Positions 14,853 to 23,025 of a DNA stretch of 27,852 nucleotides are shown here, piece by piece. Source of the DNA: JAWUWD01 sp034112085 (GTDB lineage Bacteria > Bacteroidota > Bacteroidia > Cytophagales > Cyclobacteriaceae). Positions within the stretch are counted from its first letter, which is position 1; the number at the start of each line of letters is the position of its first letter. Where the stretch lies: contig JAWUWD010000067.1 of the NCBI GenBank assembly GCA_034112085.1, forward strand, positions 1 to 27,852, given 5' to 3'. The notes below the pieces were generated by a model, which made no database searches, was not told the DNA's origin, and saw only the letters and a program-made list of their open reading frames with translations. Position numbers and translations under genes: made by a program.

Positions 14853-16661
14853 TTATTTTGAAGTTTTAATATTTTTCGAATTCGCTGTAAGGCTGAAAAT
14901 AAAATTTAGTAGATGTGGTACATTTAACACCAAGCAGACATTCCCACTTCCTAGTATGGTCACGCCACTGATAAACCGAATCCTATCTACAGGTTTCATC
15001 AAGGGTTTTTCTACAATTTCCCTTTGTTGCAATAATTTATCTACTACAAAACCAACCGTACGATTGCCGAAAGTAACTACCACGATATCCAACTTCTCTT
15101 CTGGGTGGACAGACTTGAAAGAGTTCTGTAAAACATTTGAGGTATAGCCTGTGCCTTCTAATTGTTGATCGAACACATCCTTTAGAAAGACTACCGCAAT
15201 ATTTTTCCCGAGATGTGTCGCTACTAGCCCTCCACCAGCTTTGTGGATATCTGTTTTATATAGTGAGATCACTGACTCAGTATATGCAAGTGGTATGGCA
15301 TATACTTCTGTTCTTAAATCAAATAGCAAGCAAGATTTTACAGCCATCGAGGATGGTAAAGTCATTTGAATGGTCGTTCCCTCGCCCGCTTCACTAAATA
15401 CTTTTATCGTGCCGCCAATAGAGTCCATGGTCTTCTTAACCACATCCATCCCGACTCCCCTACCGGAAATAGCCGTTACTTGATCCATCGTTGAAAAACC
15501 TGGCTCAAATATCAACATGCTCAGTTCCTCATCGCTGAGTAAACCTGCCTCTTCTTTCGTGATCAATCCGTTGCCAATAGCCTTGCTTTTTATTTTGTCA
15601 TAATTCAAGCCTTTTCCATCATCACGGATCTCGATGATCACTGCATCGGTATCTAGTCTAGCACCCAGCCATATGTTTCCATCAACCTCCTTACCCAATT
15701 TTTTCCTTTCACTTGGACTTTCTATTCCATGACCGACACAATTTCGAATAAGGTGAATAAGAGAATCACTTATTACTTGCAGTACATTTCTATCTATTTC
15801 TGTATCCGCACCACTTAATTTTAGCGCTACGTTTTTCTTTTCCAGATTTGCTGCATCACGCACCACCCGATGAAATTTATTGAACAAAAAGCCAACCTGC
15901 ACCAGGCGTACATCCATTACAGAATATTGCAAATCAGAGCTGATTCGACTTAATCTTGCATATTCGCTGGTTGAATTTATTCCGTTACTGATATTGCTCG
16001 CTAATATTCTATCTTTCTCAATGATGAGCTCCCCCACCAAATTCATAAGATTATCCAGTTTACGTACAGGCACCTGAACCAGGTCAGAAAATGACACCTT
16101 AACATCCTCTTCTTCATTCGATTCTTCATCCTCCTCGGCTTCGTCTGATTCGGTCAATATTTCTGCCGTTTCTATTTCTGGCTTGATTTCCTCTGCAGTT
16201 TCTTTTTTTATCGGGCTGGATTCAACCGTACTATCCACAGTGACCGCGGCTTTTTCTTTGTTATCGCTTTGTTCCTTAGTAGCCCGCGTTATGATTACTT
16301 GAAGTTTTGTCTTAATTCCTTTATACTTTACTGCACTGCCATCTTTGATTGCATTCACAAGGCTACCCAATACATCAACCGCCTTAAAGAGTGGTCCAAA
16401 GATAGCTGCATCCAGGGTAATCCGCCCTTCACGTACCTCTCCAAACAGATCTTCCAATACATGACCCATTTCAGCAATTCCGGTGAAACCCATACCTGCA
16501 GCATTGCCTTTCAGCGTATGGGTAATTCTGAACAACTCATCTATTGATTTCTTATCACCTACATTTTTTTCTATATGAGTCAATAGGCGATTTATTTCTT
16601 CGAAGTTATCTAGCGCTTCCGATAAAAATATTTCTTTATATTCTTCCTCTTTGTTTTTCAT
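14853..16661 (-). CDS. cheA: Chemotaxis histidine kinase CheA
   Basis: 602 residues from ATG 16661; a TTG nine bases upstream (16670) would add MNK. The Hpt domain (about 3-125) has phospho-acceptor His48 in RITHTLKGNAAG. Next comes an acidic, flexible linker (about 135-187) in place of a P2 CheY-binding domain, then the P3 dimerisation helices (about 188-255, VPVRKLDNLMNLVGELI). The HATPase domain has the N-box LIRNCVGHGIE around Asn307 (the usual Asp before the His is Gly), DDGKG near 347 and GRGVGMD at 400-406. A CheW-like domain ends the protein (about 440-588). It should phosphorylate the CheY and CheB encoded just downstream and upstream in the operon. The absence of P2 is known in other CheA proteins and usually lowers transfer efficiency. 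Confidence 0.96.
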   Translation of the reverse strand: MKNKEEEYKEIFLSEALDNFEEINRLLTHIEKNVGDKKSIDELFRITHTLKGNAAGMGFTGIAEMGHVLEDLFGEVREGRITLDAAIFGPLFKAVDVLGSLVNAIKDGSAVKYKGIKTKLQVIITRATKEQSDNKEKAAVTVDSTVESSPIKKETAEEIKPEIETAEILTESDEAEEDEESNEEEDVKVSFSDLVQVPVRKLDNLMNLVGELIIEKDRILASNISNGINSTSEYARLSRISSDLQYSVMDVRLVQVGFLFNKFHRVVRDAANLEKKNVALKLSGADTEIDRNVLQVISDSLIHLIRNCVGHGIESPSERKKLGKEVDGNIWLGARLDTDAVIIEIRDDGKGLNYDKIKSKAIGNGLITKEEAGLLSDEELSMLIFEPGFSTMDQVTAISGRGVGMDVVKKTMDSIGGTIKVFSEAGEGTTIQMTLPSSMAVKSCLLFDLRTEVYAIPLAYTESVISLYKTDIHKAGGGLVATHLGKNIAVVFLKDVFDQQLEGTGYTSNVLQNSFKSVHPEEKLDIVVVTFGNRTVGFVVDKLLQQREIVEKPLMKPVDRIRFISGVTILGSGNVCLVLNVPHLLNFIFSLTANSKNIKTSK

Positions 16662-16679
16662 CTTGTTCAATTTTAGATA

Positions 16680-17720
16680 CTATAAACAACTCACAATAAA
16701 TCCCGGAATTTCATTTAACCTCACCACTTGCTTGACTGTACCCTCATCAAAAGCTGATTTAGGCATGCCATATACTACGGACGATTTTTCATCCTGCGCA
16801 ATGGTGAAGCCTCCTGCTTTTTTTATCTTTCCTAGCCCCATAGTCCCATCTCTACCCATGCCAGTCAAGATGACTCCAATGCTTCTAGCACCATAGAAAC
16901 TTGCGACTGATTCGAATAAACAATCGATGGAAGGGCTATTGTATTCTTTATAAACCTTTTTGGTGAAAGTGAACATAGGTTCTCCTGACGTAATGTTATT
17001 TTCAATTCGCATATTGGATTCGCCACAAGCTAGGTAGATGATGCCACCTTTTATAGACCCTCCCTTACGGGCAAGTTTTACAGGAATCGGACTATTTTCA
17101 TTGAGCCTGACAGCAAAAGTCTCTAGAAATCGAGGGGGCATGTGCTGCACCACGATGACAGGGATATTCAAATTTTTAGGCAAGTTATTGACAACCGACT
17201 CCACCGCACTAGGCCCTCCGGTACTGGCGCCAATTATTACGACATCATAATTCGTTGTTTGTTTGAATGTATGTGCATGGCTGTTTTGATGATCAAGTTG
17301 CTTTGCTTTCAATACACTGATGTCTGAACGTGCAGCCGCTCTAACCAATTCTGCCAAACGATATTTACCTTCCCTGACAGATTCCATGTCACTAGGTTTG
17401 TCGATAAATTCGAAGGCTCCTTCTTGAAGGGCCTCAAAAATACGTGTGTTCCCTTTATCAAGGGAGCTTAGAATAATAATAGGCATCGGACCTTGTTTCA
17501 ATAGGGTCTTCACCACATACATGCCATCGAAGTCTGGCATTACCATATCTGTGATGACCACATCTGGTTTTAATTTAAGCGCCATTTCACAACCGCTCCG
17601 GCCTCCATGAGCTATACCTACAAGCTCTAGTGAGTCATCATTATTGATCACATCACCGATTACCTTTCGCATAAATGCGGAATCATCGATTAATAGGGTT
17701 CGGATTTTATTGGATGTCAT
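16680..17720 (-). CDS. cheB: Chemotaxis response regulator methylesterase CheB
   Basis: 346 residues. The N-terminal receiver has Asp12/Asp13, phospho-acceptor Asp58 (VVITDMVMP) and Lys108. After a linker comes the methylesterase/glutamine deamidase domain, with its triad Ser166 in GASTGGP, His193 in VQHMPP and Asp291 in GMGRDG. All catalytic residues are present. It removes methyl groups from the receptor when phosphorylated by CheA, opposing CheR. The gene sits between cheY (13 bp) and cheA (18 bp before its ATG). ATG 17720 is the natural start, directly before the receiver. Confidence 0.97.
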   Translation of the reverse strand: MTSNKIRTLLIDDSAFMRKVIGDVINNDDSLELVGIAHGGRSGCEMALKLKPDVVITDMVMPDFDGMYVVKTLLKQGPMPIIILSSLDKGNTRIFEALQEGAFEFIDKPSDMESVREGKYRLAELVRAAARSDISVLKAKQLDHQNSHAHTFKQTTNYDVVIIGASTGGPSAVESVVNNLPKNLNIPVIVVQHMPPRFLETFAVRLNENSPIPVKLARKGGSIKGGIIYLACGESNMRIENNITSGEPMFTFTKKVYKEYNSPSIDCLFESVASFYGARSIGVILTGMGRDGTMGLGKIKKAGGFTIAQDEKSSVVYGMPKSAFDEGTVKQVVRLNEIPGFIVSCL

Positions 17721-17732
17721 AGTAACTTACCG

Positions 17733-18089
17733 TTAAGCTTTTGTCATTTCAGCAACCAATTGCTCACTCGTAAAAGGCTTAACAATGTAGGCTTTAGCGC
17801 CTAGGCTGAGTCCTTCATTCACTACAGACTCCTGACCTACGGCACTGATCATTACTATTTTTGATTTAAGTTCTTCTTCCTGATATACTTTCAAGATATC
17901 CGTACCAATCATGTCTGGCAAAATATTATCTAGTGTTATCAAGTCAGGTTGAAGTTCGAAAGCCAAATCAATAGCTTCTTCTCCATTGGCAGCCTGGCCT
18001 ACAACAACAAATCCAGCTTCTTCCAACGCATCTTTAATAATGGTACGCATATACAAGGAGTCGTCAACGATTAATACACTCTTTCCCAT
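17733..18089 (-). CDS. cheY: Chemotaxis response regulator CheY
   Basis: 118 residues, a single receiver. Asp9/Asp10 (VLIVDD), phospho-acceptor Asp54 (LITLDNILPD), the switch Ser82 in MISAVG and Lys104 (YIVKPF) are all present. It is closely flanked by cheD and cheB, so it is the cognate output of CheA and the expected substrate of the CheC-like phosphatase. What it acts on is not visible: no motor genes lie in the window. The separate receiver at 2662-3054 is a different family member. Confidence 0.93.
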   Translation of the reverse strand: MGKSVLIVDDSLYMRTIIKDALEEAGFVVVGQAANGEEAIDLAFELQPDLITLDNILPDMIGTDILKVYQEEELKSKIVMISAVGQESVVNEGLSLGAKAYIVKPFTSEQLVAEMTKA

Positions 18090-18100
18090 GATATTTAATT

Positions 18101-18580
18101 TTAGTAAATTTTATATTCTTTAGATATTGGATTACGCACAAGCATCTCTCCCGATTGGCAATTATATTTTGCTGTTCTGCAGAGTAAGCCTCCTGTGTCT
18201 GAGGCCGCAATAAAAACATTGTTTTGAATAAGGTATTTCAAGACGCCTTCAGCATTTCTCACCCCAGTACTATAACTTGATCCCGCACTCAGTATATTGG
18301 CACCACCGGTGAGTTTAGCACGCAGGTTTAAAAGCGTGCTTCCTTTACTTTTGAATTGACTTAACAGCTCTTCTACTGAACTTTTCACAGAATAGTATTT
18401 ACCAAAAGTTGTTGACGTCTGCAATGTTTCAGGAAGCATGATATGTGCTCCACCCGAAATCCCAGTAGTACGATCGTGCAGAAACAACCCTATGCATGAA
18501 CCTAATCCAAAGCAGGTATAAGTCACATTACTTTGGTCACTCACCACCAAATCACCAATGTTTAGTGTGTAATCTGTCAT
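18101..18580 (-). CDS. cheD: Chemoreceptor glutamine deamidase CheD
   Basis: 159 residues, full length for the family. The catalytic Cys29 lies in GLGSC and His46 in GGAHIMLP, 17 residues later, as in characterised CheD. The residue six before the Cys, a Thr in the Thermotoga enzyme, is Cys23 here, with Thr22 beside it. CheD deamidates receptor glutamines and binds CheC, raising its phosphatase activity; a CheC-like gene is in the same operon. The start ATG overlaps the CheW stop by ATGA, so the two are translationally coupled. Confidence 0.93.
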   Translation of the reverse strand: MTDYTLNIGDLVVSDQSNVTYTCFGLGSCIGLFLHDRTTGISGGAHIMLPETLQTSTTFGKYYSVKSSVEELLSQFKSKGSTLLNLRAKLTGGANILSAGSSYSTGVRNAEGVLKYLIQNNVFIAASDTGGLLCRTAKYNCQSGEMLVRNPISKEYKIY

Positions 18581-19107
18581 GCTGCTAATTCTGCAGTCCC
18601 TGACGCTTTCTTTAAAGTGTCCGTCTCTTCCTGACTAATCACTTTGAAGATATCTATCATAATGATCAATCGTTCGCCTGACTTAATAATCCCTTTAATA
18701 TAGTTGGTCTCTGTACTGGCGTCATTGATGATACTTACTGATTCGTCCAAATCACTAATTTTAATAGAAACTGTATTTGGCACTTCATCAACCAATAGAC
18801 CCAACTTAATATCTTCGCTTTCTACCACCAAGGTATAATTACCTGTGCGCGTATCTACACCGTCTTTCTCCAAACCAAAACGATCCTCTAGATCGAAAAT
18901 GGCGATTACATTGCCACGTATGTTTGCCACTCCTTTCACAAAGGATGCAGTTTGCGGCATTTCGGTAATGTTAGGAGTGAGCACTACTTCTTTAATTTGA
19001 TCGATGTGCAAACCGTATTCTTCTTGTCCCAATTTGAACACCACAATCTGAAGAGAACCTTGTTCGTCTTCCTTATCGGATGTTTTTTTATCTGTATTTT
19101 TTGCCAT
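18577..19107 (-). CDS. cheW: Chemotaxis coupling protein CheW
   Basis: 176 residues, a single CheW domain (about 18-158) with a charged, disordered N-terminus (KNTDKKTSDKEDEQG). The family NxRG motif is NIRG at 62-65 and is followed by VIAIFDLEDRFG. The second subdomain has LGLLVDEV. It links CheA to the receptor. It is a little longer than the classic 150-160 residue CheW because of the N- and C-terminal tails. It is separated by 95 bp containing a hairpin from the receptor gene and overlaps cheD by four bases. Confidence 0.95.
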   Translation of the reverse strand: MAKNTDKKTSDKEDEQGSLQIVVFKLGQEEYGLHIDQIKEVVLTPNITEMPQTASFVKGVANIRGNVIAIFDLEDRFGLEKDGVDTRTGNYTLVVESEDIKLGLLVDEVPNTVSIKISDLDESVSIINDASTETNYIKGIIKSGERLIIMIDIFKVISQEETDTLKKASGTAELAA

Positions 19108-19153
19108 GTTTGATATGCTTTAAGATTATAATAATTTGTCACCATTGTTAAGT

Positions 19154-19183
19154 GCTGCACCGACTCACTGATGGAGTCGAGCA
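19154..19183 (-). repeat. Intercistronic hairpin between receptor and cheW
   Basis: CGACTC (19161-19166) pairs with GAGTCG (19174-19179) around a seven-base loop, and TGCT / AGCA can extend the stem across a four-base bulge. It is the only sizeable hairpin in the largest gap of the operon and has no T-run. It may stabilise the receptor mRNA or partly attenuate downstream genes. Confidence 0.4.
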
Positions 19184-19202
19184 ACGCCTAAGCCAATAGT
19201 TA

Positions 19203-21509
19203 TTATTTAATTTTAAACTGTTCGATACCAGCCTGTAATTCGGCAGCAACTGCAGAAAGCTCATCTCCAGCTTTTGCTATTTCTTCCATCCCTGCACTCA
19301 TCTCCTGGCTAGAACTGGCCACCTGTTGTGTCCCTGCAGCTGTCTCTTCAGACACTACTACTATTTGCTCGAAGTTTTTCACCACTGAACCAATCGACTC
19401 CTTCTGCGAAGTAGTCGCAGTTTGTATTTCCTTAGAAGCTCCGAATGTCTGCTCTGTCGAATCAGCAATCTCCTTGAAGATAAGCTCGGCTTCCACACTA
19501 GATTTATTTCCCTCTTTGACACTAGACTCCATCGTTGTTATTGCCTTACCAGCAGATTGGGTGTCTTTTTGCACATCGCCAATGATTTTTTCAATCTCAA
19601 CGGCCGACTGGCGAGAGTCTTCTGCCAATTTCCTGATTTCCTCTGCTACCACAGCAAATCCACGACCTGCATCACCCGCACGGGCAGCTTCAATTGCCGC
19701 ATTCAGCGCGAGTAAGTTAGTTTGACTTGCGATGTCTGTAATGACTTTGAGTGTGCGACCAATCTCTTCGGTACGTTCTGTCAATACACCGATAGAATCA
19801 GAAGTCACACTTGCTGAGTCTTTGATACCGGTCATATTCTCCACCAAGACCTTTAAGGTCTTCATTCCTTCGTTCGAACTTTCCAATCCTTTTTCTGCAG
19901 CTTTATTAATCACATTTGATTTTTCTTCCATGTCATTGGAGGAAGTCATCACATGATCGATCATTTTAGAAGACTCATCTGTACGTGAAGCCTGGTCTTG
20001 CGCACCTTTGGCCATTTGTGAAATAGCAGTCGCTACCTCTGCGGTATTGCGCTTCATATCATCTGTCTTCTTCTGTAATAAATCAGAAGACTGAGCCACC
20101 ACATCAGATGCCTCACTAATATTAGACAACACTGAAGTAAGTTTTTCGAGTGCTTTATTCACCTCGGCAGTTAGACCGCCATTGTCCACCGATGTGTCAC
20201 AACGGTAGGTTAAGTCACCATCGGCCATGCCTTTGATAGCCGTGATCACTTCGGTCATATCCAGCGCATACTTCACCACTTTAAATGGCTTCCCATTCAA
20301 ATCCATGATAGGATTATAAGAGGCCTGGATATACACATCCTTGCCTTGCTTGCTAATACGTGTGTACGTGCCAACAAAAAATTGACCGTCATTTAATTTA
20401 CGCCAAAAGTCTGCATAATCAGCAGACTGAGCAGTCGCTGAATCAACAAATATGCGGTGATGCTTGCCTTCCACCTCACTCTGAGTATAGCCTCCCAATG
20501 CGCCTAAAAAGTTATCGTTGGCGGTGATAATCGTGCCATCCATATTAAATTCAATGACCGCATTAGATTTGCCAATAGCCTCCAGTTGACCTTCGAAGTT
20601 GGCATTCATCATTTTCTGCTCGGTAACTACGCTAGCAAATTTTACGACTTTATAAGGATTTCCGTTAAGATCCAGAATTGGGTTGTATGAAGCCTGTATC
20701 CATACTTCATTGCCCGCTTTGCCAATTCGCTTGAACTCTTCGGATATAAATTCTCCCCGGTTCAACTTTGCCCAAAAATCTTTGTATGCAGGAGTCCTGC
20801 CATATCCACTCTCGACAAAGATGCTGTGATGTTGACCCTTCACTTCGGATAAGCTATACCCCATGGCATCCAAGAATGCATCGTTTGCATTTCTAATCGT
20901 GCCATCCATGTCGAATGAAATGACCGCCTGTGATTTACTCATGGCATCTACCTGACCAGCAAAGTCTGCATTCAGTTCTTTGGATTCTGTGATATTGGTA
21001 GCGAGTTTAACTACTTTGACGACTTTTCCTCTCTCATCAAATACGGGCGTGTAAGAGGCCATTAGCCAAACGACATTTCCATTTTTATCAATTCTCTGAA
21101 ACTCACCAGATTGTGATTTCCCACTTTTCAGGTCGTTCCAGAATTTTTTATAATCGCCACTACCAGCATACGCTGCATCTACAAACATTCTGTGGTGACT
21201 ACCCTCAATTTCATCGAGGTCGTAGCCCATCGCACCAAGAAAATTATCGTTGGCTTTAATAATGTTTCCTGTTGGCTCAAATTCAATCATCGCAAACGCC
21301 TCATTAATCGCGTTTATTTGACCTTTCATATCCAACATAAGATCATCCGAGAGGCCGTTTCCATTTTCTTTAGACTTGGCTTTAGATTTTGGCTCTGCTA
21401 CTTGTGCTTGATTTTCCATAGTTGTTTTTTCAGTTAATTTTTCTTTTGATTTTGATGCTGTCCCATTGGGTATCAGTTTTTCTTTTTTGAGGTTATTTCC
21501 GAGTGCCAT
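19203..21509 (-). CDS. Soluble methyl-accepting chemotaxis protein with three PAS domains
   Basis: 768 residues with no membrane helix anywhere, so a cytoplasmic chemoreceptor. A charged, Lys/Glu-rich N-terminal tail (1-60) precedes three tandem PAS domains (about 66-175, 186-296 and 308-418). These share motifs such as NDNFLGAMGY, HHRMFVD and ASYNPI and clearly arose by duplication. A HAMP-like helical segment follows (about 419-470), then the MA signalling domain, with the conserved hairpin tip around 592-630 (QTNLLALNAAIEAARAG) that contacts CheA and CheW. No C-terminal CheR-binding pentapeptide is present; the tail ends QFKIK. It senses an internal signal, perhaps redox, a flavin or haem, but no cofactor residue can be assigned here. 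It lies directly after the ParA-like gene (43 bp). Confidence 0.96.
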   Translation of the reverse strand: MALGNNLKKEKLIPNGTASKSKEKLTEKTTMENQAQVAEPKSKAKSKENGNGLSDDLMLDMKGQINAINEAFAMIEFEPTGNIIKANDNFLGAMGYDLDEIEGSHHRMFVDAAYAGSGDYKKFWNDLKSGKSQSGEFQRIDKNGNVVWLMASYTPVFDERGKVVKVVKLATNITESKELNADFAGQVDAMSKSQAVISFDMDGTIRNANDAFLDAMGYSLSEVKGQHHSIFVESGYGRTPAYKDFWAKLNRGEFISEEFKRIGKAGNEVWIQASYNPILDLNGNPYKVVKFASVVTEQKMMNANFEGQLEAIGKSNAVIEFNMDGTIITANDNFLGALGGYTQSEVEGKHHRIFVDSATAQSADYADFWRKLNDGQFFVGTYTRISKQGKDVYIQASYNPIMDLNGKPFKVVKYALDMTEVITAIKGMADGDLTYRCDTSVDNGGLTAEVNKALEKLTSVLSNISEASDVVAQSSDLLQKKTDDMKRNTAEVATAISQMAKGAQDQASRTDESSKMIDHVMTSSNDMEEKSNVINKAAEKGLESSNEGMKTLKVLVENMTGIKDSASVTSDSIGVLTERTEEIGRTLKVITDIASQTNLLALNAAIEAARAGDAGRGFAVVAEEIRKLAEDSRQSAVEIEKIIGDVQKDTQSAGKAITTMESSVKEGNKSSVEAELIFKEIADSTEQTFGASKEIQTATTSQKESIGSVVKNFEQIVVVSEETAAGTQQVASSSQEMSAGMEEIAKAGDELSAVAAELQAGIEQFKIK

Positions 21510-21552
21510 GTTGTTTGATTTGTAGTGATATTGTTAGTAGTTTTTTTATTTT

Positions 21553-22329
21553 TCAAGATTCAGCCATTTGAGCTGAAGAATGATGTGGTTGTTTTGCCAG
21601 TCCTATTATTTCATTGGCTAAGGATCGGTAGTCCATTGCGGTTGATGAAGTGGGCGCATAGCTCACGACACTTTTGCCATGAGAGGGCGCCTCTGCAGCT
21701 TTCACATTGGTACGAATGGTCTGATTAAATAATCGTATCGCATAATTAGACTTTATATGGTTTTGAATTTCCTGATACATATTTCTACGTCTATCAGCCA
21801 TCACTATCAGTATCCCTAGTACAGACAGACCCGAGTTGATATGATTGACTTTCTTAATGGTCTCTAGCATGGAGTCCAATCCACGCAATGCCAACACATC
21901 CATTTGCATAGGGATAATCACAAAATCGGAGGCAGTAAGGGCATTGAGTGTCAATAAAGAAAGTGAAGGAGAACAGTCGATCAATATGAAATCATATTCG
22001 GTAAGACCATCTAGTGCATTTTTCAAGTGGCTATATTGTTCGTCCGCTTTTGCAATCGCCAATTCAACATCAGCAAGTGATGAAAACGCTGGAATTACAT
22101 CTATTGATTCTCGCGTTTGTATCACTTCATCAATTTGAACCTCTTCTAATAATACTTCCGCTATAGTTGCTTGCGAATCATCTATTCCTAAGGAATAAGA
22201 GAGGCTACCTTGTGCATCAAAGTCGACTAATAAGACACGGTACCCTTCCGCAGTGAGCGCACTACCCAAATTGATACTGGTAGTTGTTTTGCCTGTTCCG
22301 CCTTTATGATTTACAATAGAAATGATCAT
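21553..22329 (-). CDS. ParA-family ATPase of the chemosensory operon
   Basis: 258 residues. The deviant Walker A with its signature lysine is KGGTGKTTT (residues 9-17), the A' motif is VDFDAQGS (36-42) and Walker B is FILIDCSP (114-121). The protein is compact, without the N-terminal DNA-binding extension of plasmid ParA types. No ParB gene or obvious parS-like site is nearby, so a chromosome-partition role is less likely. Family members encoded in chemotaxis operons (PpfA in Rhodobacter sphaeroides, ParC in Vibrio) position chemoreceptor clusters, and this one neighbours a soluble receptor, as PpfA does TlpT. Positioning of the cytoplasmic array is therefore the best inference. It is 14 bp after the 180-aa gene. 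Confidence 0.9.
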   Translation of the reverse strand: MIISIVNHKGGTGKTTTSINLGSALTAEGYRVLLVDFDAQGSLSYSLGIDDSQATIAEVLLEEVQIDEVIQTRESIDVIPAFSSLADVELAIAKADEQYSHLKNALDGLTEYDFILIDCSPSLSLLTLNALTASDFVIIPMQMDVLALRGLDSMLETIKKVNHINSGLSVLGILIVMADRRRNMYQEIQNHIKSNYAIRLFNQTIRTNVKAAEAPSHGKSVVSYAPTSSTAMDYRSLANEIIGLAKQPHHSSAQMAES

Positions 22330-22343
22330 TGTGAATTGTACTA

Positions 22344-22886
22344 TTAGTTAAATGAAAATTGACAGAATGCGTTATAGGCAATTGCGACCGTATCATCTTG
22401 CTTTCTAATTGAATCACTGCCTAACATTTTTTTCTTATGATTGCCTCCAACTTTATTATCAAGATTTTGAAGGGTATTCATTCCACTCTTAATTAATGGA
22501 AGCAGATCTACCCCAAAACTATCTAGCTCTTTGGAAAGTTTGTAACCAAATTGCATGGAGGTCATTCTTGAATTCAAATCACATTCAGTCCACGATGTAC
22601 CTTGTGCTACCTCTTCTAATAGTGAAATAGAATTAGTCGAATCTAGGATTTGTATTTCTTTGTAATGGTCCGAATGATGTGAAAAAGTTCTAAACAGAAG
22701 CTCCGGATCTTGACCGACTACCCATACACCTAAGTGGTTGCCGCATGACCAAATAAAGACTTCACCATAAATCACACTAAGGCCGGATTGCACGGCATGT
22801 AGCATGGTCTTATTAAAGCTGAACTCCTTGTCAATACTGAGCGTTGATTTCAACTCAATTTGAAGCGCAATTATTTCAGTTTCCAT
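22344..22886 (-). CDS. Unrecognised protein, first gene of the chemosensory operon
   Basis: 180 residues; I do not recognise a family. It has no signal peptide or membrane helix, so it is probably cytoplasmic. It begins METEIIALQIELK and alternates hydrophobic strands (SVIYGEVFIWSCG, LGVWVVGQDPELLF) with helices (SISLLEEVAQ, FGYKLSKELDSFG). The last third has a basic, glycine-containing loop (VGGNHKKKMLGSD) and ends in an aromatic-rich tail (AYNAFCQFSFN). The spacing to the ParA gene is only 14 bp, so the two are surely co-expressed, and it may be a ParA partner or a receptor-side adaptor. It contains no ParP-like CheW segment that I can see. It could also be an unrelated passenger. Confidence 0.75.
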   Translation of the reverse strand: METEIIALQIELKSTLSIDKEFSFNKTMLHAVQSGLSVIYGEVFIWSCGNHLGVWVVGQDPELLFRTFSHHSDHYKEIQILDSTNSISLLEEVAQGTSWTECDLNSRMTSMQFGYKLSKELDSFGVDLLPLIKSGMNTLQNLDNKVGGNHKKKMLGSDSIRKQDDTVAIAYNAFCQFSFN

Positions 22887-22929
22887 TTCTTTATTGTTGT
22901 AGTGAACAATTGATATTTCAGAACGAGAG

Positions 22930-22960
22930 TAAAGCTATAGAGTAATGTAGTATGATGAAA
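22930..22960 (-). promoter_or_regulatory. Candidate promoter of the chemosensory operon
   Basis: Read on the minus strand, TTTC (22960-22957) and TAGCTTTA (22937-22930) are 19 bp apart, one mismatch each from TTTG and TAnnTTTG. Transcription would begin near 22924, giving a leader of about 38 bases before the ATG at 22886. Confidence 0.35.
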
Positions 22961-23025
22961 TCCTTATAAAACGGTATTTTATTACTACACCTTTCTACCA
23001 ATTTATGTGGGTATTTCTACGGAGT

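Noticed and set aside
21553..22329. ParA as the chromosomal or plasmid partition protein
   Set aside because: No ParB gene or parS-like site nearby, and the operon context is chemosensory.
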